From the NCBI GenBank assembly GCA_022825185.1, contig JAJDYK010000216.1, forward strand, positions 1-8,142: a DNA stretch of 8,142 bases, given 5' to 3'. Positions 6,563-8,142 of this stretch are shown here, one piece after another (position 1 is the stretch's first letter; each line of letters begins with the position of its first letter). This DNA comes from Candidatus Latescibacterota bacterium (GTDB taxonomy: Bacteria > Latescibacterota > UBA2968 > UBA8231). The notes beneath the pieces were generated by a model that saw only the letters and a program-made list of their open reading frames with translations, did not search any database and was not told where the DNA came from. Made by a program: the position numbers and the translations under genes.

Positions 6563-6568
6563 GAGGAG
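6563..6568 (+). promoter_or_regulatory. Ribosome binding site deciding the RidA-like gene start
   Basis: GAGGAG lies just before the ATG at 6572 (3-5 nt, depending on which bases pair). It supports this start over an in-frame ATG at 6443, which would lie inside the opposing DUF2064 gene and add 43 residues of no family character. Confidence 0.7.
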
Positions 6569-6571
6569 CTC

Positions 6572-7768
6572 ATGGCCCAAGTCAATATCGTCCGCCACAA
6601 CCCCATCGCTATCTTTTCCAATCCCACTGAAGTAATCATCACCGACGACAATGGCCACGTCGTGCGCCTAGTCGAGCCTTCGGGCAACGTCGGCACCCAA
6701 TACGCCAACGACGTCGGCTCGGAGTGGTTCGGCACCATCGAAAACCTCAACAAGGGCCTCGAAATTTGCGGCGTCCATTGGTCGGACGTGTACAAAACCG
6801 ACGTCCTGTGGACCACCCCTTCTGCTGACCGCGACGAGTGCGACCAGCGCAAAAACGACTTCAACGCCTGCTACGGAGCTATGATCGCCGCCGTCACTGG
6901 CGGCCCCTTGCGCTCCAACCGCATGGCCCGCTTCACCCACCCGGAAGGCTTCCCGGATCCAGCGGCTCTCTTCGAGGTCCAGATCAAGGCCTGCGCTGGC
7001 GAGACCGTCTCCATCAGTGGTGGCACAATTGACTACGGCACTTGGGTCGATCACCAGCCCTCGGGTGCCTCGGTCATGCACCAGCGCGATGGCGAAATGA
7101 TCACCACGCTCGGCTCCGACTTGGCCGAAGAAATGCGCTTCGTCCTCGAAGAGCAATACGCCAAGCCCTTTGCCGAACAAGGCGTTGACTTCAAAAAACA
7201 GACCGTATTCATGGAGATTCTCGTAGCCGTGGACGACGACCCCGACAACACTTGGGAGCGCATCGAGACCACCCGCCAAGTCTTTGCGGAGTACTACGGC
7301 GACGACCGCCCCGCCGGCCTGATTTACCCGGTGTCGCGGATCCCCAACCTCGACGGCATCGTCGAGCCACAGCCGCGCGTGGTCTCCGGCGAAGTCGAAA
7401 TCGTGCGCTCGGGGCAGATCGAGGACGGCTTCTCGACTTGGGCGGGCTTGCGCCACCACGGCGTGCGCGAAGTCCACGTCTCAGCCGTCGGCGGCAGCGA
7501 CGCCGGCCAACAGCTCGGCACGCTCGACGCCCGGATCAAGGAAGCCGGCGGCGCGGGGCTCAAAGAGGACGGCATCTTCAACAACGCGTACATCGTCGCC
7601 GGTGCCGATTCCGCGCAAAATCGCGCTGGTTTGGTCGCCTTCAACGAGTCCTTCAGCGCGTACTACGCGGGTACCGCGCCGGCTGGCCGCACCGCCCAGT
7701 TTATCGGCGGCATCCAGCAGGAAGGCCATCAGAGCGGCCTCGCCACCCGTGCGATCTTCGCCGAGTAG
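6572..7768 (+). CDS. Protein with three fused RidA/YjgF-like domains, function unknown
   Basis: A 398-residue cytoplasmic protein that I read as three RidA (YjgF/YER057c/UK114)-like domains in one chain. Single RidA proteins are about 130 residues, form trimers and hydrolyse reactive enamines/imines. Domain 1 (about 30-142): ENLNKGLEICGVHWSDVYKT (57-76), PLRSN (112-116), LFEVQIKA (133-140). Domain 2 (about 145-272): LVLEE-like helix, GVDFKKQTVFMEI (204-216), TRQVFAEYYGDDRPAG (234-249), PVSRIPNLDGIVEPQ (253-267). Domain 3 (about 275-396): REVHVSAVGG (299-308), LDARIKEAG (318-326), FNNAYIVAG (336-344), FSAYYAGTAPAGRTAQF (361-377), ATRAIF (391-396). Only domain 1 clearly keeps an Arg/Glu pair in the usual place (R114, E135). 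In domain 2 PAR has become PAG. The ATG at 6572 is chosen on its ribosome binding site. A TPP-enzyme gene follows after 4 nt. Confidence 0.72.
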   Translation: MAQVNIVRHNPIAIFSNPTEVIITDDNGHVVRLVEPSGNVGTQYANDVGSEWFGTIENLNKGLEICGVHWSDVYKTDVLWTTPSADRDECDQRKNDFNACYGAMIAAVTGGPLRSNRMARFTHPEGFPDPAALFEVQIKACAGETVSISGGTIDYGTWVDHQPSGASVMHQRDGEMITTLGSDLAEEMRFVLEEQYAKPFAEQGVDFKKQTVFMEILVAVDDDPDNTWERIETTRQVFAEYYGDDRPAGLIYPVSRIPNLDGIVEPQPRVVSGEVEIVRSGQIEDGFSTWAGLRHHGVREVHVSAVGGSDAGQQLGTLDARIKEAGGAGLKEDGIFNNAYIVAGADSAQNRAGLVAFNESFSAYYAGTAPAGRTAQFIGGIQQEGHQSGLATRAIFAE

Positions 7769-7772
7769 TCCC

Positions 7773-8142
7773 GTGATCAGCGCCGCCAAGATTATCGCCG
7801 CTCTCGAACGGCACGGTATTACGCACGTATTAGGAGTCCCAGACAACGGCTCGTGCGTCCTGTACGAGCGCCTGTGGGACCACGACACCATCGAAGTGAT
7901 CCTCACCAGCCGCGAGGGCGAAGCGTATGGCTTGGCCTCCGGCCTGTATTTGGGCGGAGCCCATCCGCTGGTGTTGATCCAGAACACGGGCTTTTTGGAG
8001 GCCGGCGACGCCTTACGCGGCACGGCCTACAACATGGGCATTCCCCTCGTCATGCTCGTCGGCTATCGCGGCTACGCGACCATGGCCCCAGGTGCCCCCC
8101 GGGTCGATACGGCTGCCACTTTCTTCGAGCCGACTCTCAAGG
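7773..8142 (+). CDS. TPP-dependent decarboxylase, sulfopyruvate/phosphonopyruvate type (N-terminal 123 residues, cut by window edge)
   Basis: The open frame from GTG at 7773 runs off the right edge. It is the pyrimidine-binding (PYR) domain of a thiamine pyrophosphate enzyme, closest by recall to ComD (sulfopyruvate decarboxylase alpha subunit) and phosphonopyruvate decarboxylase. Motifs: GITHVLGVPDNGS (15-27), SREGEAYGLASGLYLGG (46-62, with E50 the likely cofactor-activating Glu), LIQNTGFLEAGDALRG (68-83) and IPLVMLVGYRG (90-100). It probably decarboxylates a 2-oxo acid carrying a sulfonate, phosphonate or similar group; the substrate cannot be told from this half. GTG at 7773 starts at the usual family MIxA position, 4 nt after the RidA-like stop; another in-frame GTG at 7749 would overlap that gene. 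No clear ribosome binding site is seen, so coupled translation is likely. Confidence 0.85.
   Translation, partial: MISAAKIIAALERHGITHVLGVPDNGSCVLYERLWDHDTIEVILTSREGEAYGLASGLYLGGAHPLVLIQNTGFLEAGDALRGTAYNMGIPLVMLVGYRGYATMAPGAPRVDTAATFFEPTLK

Noticed and set aside
6443..6571. N-terminal extension of the RidA-like gene to an upstream ATG
   Set aside because: It would overlap the start of the DUF2064 gene, has no ribosome binding site, and the added residues do not look like RidA. The ATG at 6572 has GAGGAG in place.
6668..7477. Long minus-strand open frame (269 codons) inside the RidA-like gene
   Set aside because: This is the usual antisense shadow of GC-rich coding DNA. The plus-strand protein has family motifs; the minus-strand one has none.
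6572..7768. Cyanuric acid hydrolase/barbiturase (three-domain) identity for the 398-residue protein
   Set aside because: The length and threefold layout are similar, but I do not see that family's sequence blocks. The helix-strand patterns match RidA better.
7252..8023. Other-frame open frames across the RidA-like/TPP-enzyme junction on both strands
   Set aside because: The plus-strand one is very rich in Arg and Pro, as expected from a shifted frame, and the minus-strand ones oppose two recognised genes.

Overview
The window (8142 bp) looks like ordinary bacterial chromosome: tightly packed genes, GC-rich coding DNA, AT-rich gaps, and short leaders with GGAGG-type ribosome binding sites. 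Two products carry Sec-type signal peptides. No ribosomal or tRNA gene is present to place the organism. The mix of urea genes, a fucokinase-like kinase, a DUF2064 protein and a RidA/TPP-enzyme pair suggests an environmental bacterium, but I do not assign a phylum. I see no transposase, integrase, CRISPR array or phage gene.

Left part (1-2514, minus strand), urea use. An SDR dehydrogenase and the urease accessory protein gene ureD are 4 nt apart and are probably co-transcribed. An AT-rich gap of 425 bp follows, then the start of urtA, the urea-binding protein of an ABC transporter, which runs off the left edge. The gap holds a GG-N10-GC sigma-54-like promoter facing urtA, two adjacent palindromes and a repeated 11-mer, as expected if urea uptake is under nitrogen control. 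The urease subunits and urtBCDE are not in the window.

Middle part (2645-5802, plus strand). A secreted DUF1684 protein comes first. A GHMP kinase of the fucokinase (FKP) type with an unusual helical N-terminal region follows, and then a YacP-like NYN-domain ribonuclease. The kinase and NYN genes are 11 bp apart and probably form an operon. The NYN protein has a duplicated C-terminal tail encoded by an exact 30-bp repeat.

Right part (5799-8142). A DUF2064/TIGR04282 nucleotidyltransferase-fold gene on the minus strand converges on the NYN gene, and the two share the palindrome CTAG as both stop codons. Divergent from it is a 398-residue protein that I read as three RidA/YjgF-like domains in one chain. 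It is followed after 4 nt by the start of a TPP-dependent decarboxylase of the sulfopyruvate/phosphonopyruvate type, cut by the right edge. This RidA-like/TPP-enzyme pair is the best candidate in the window for an undescribed system.
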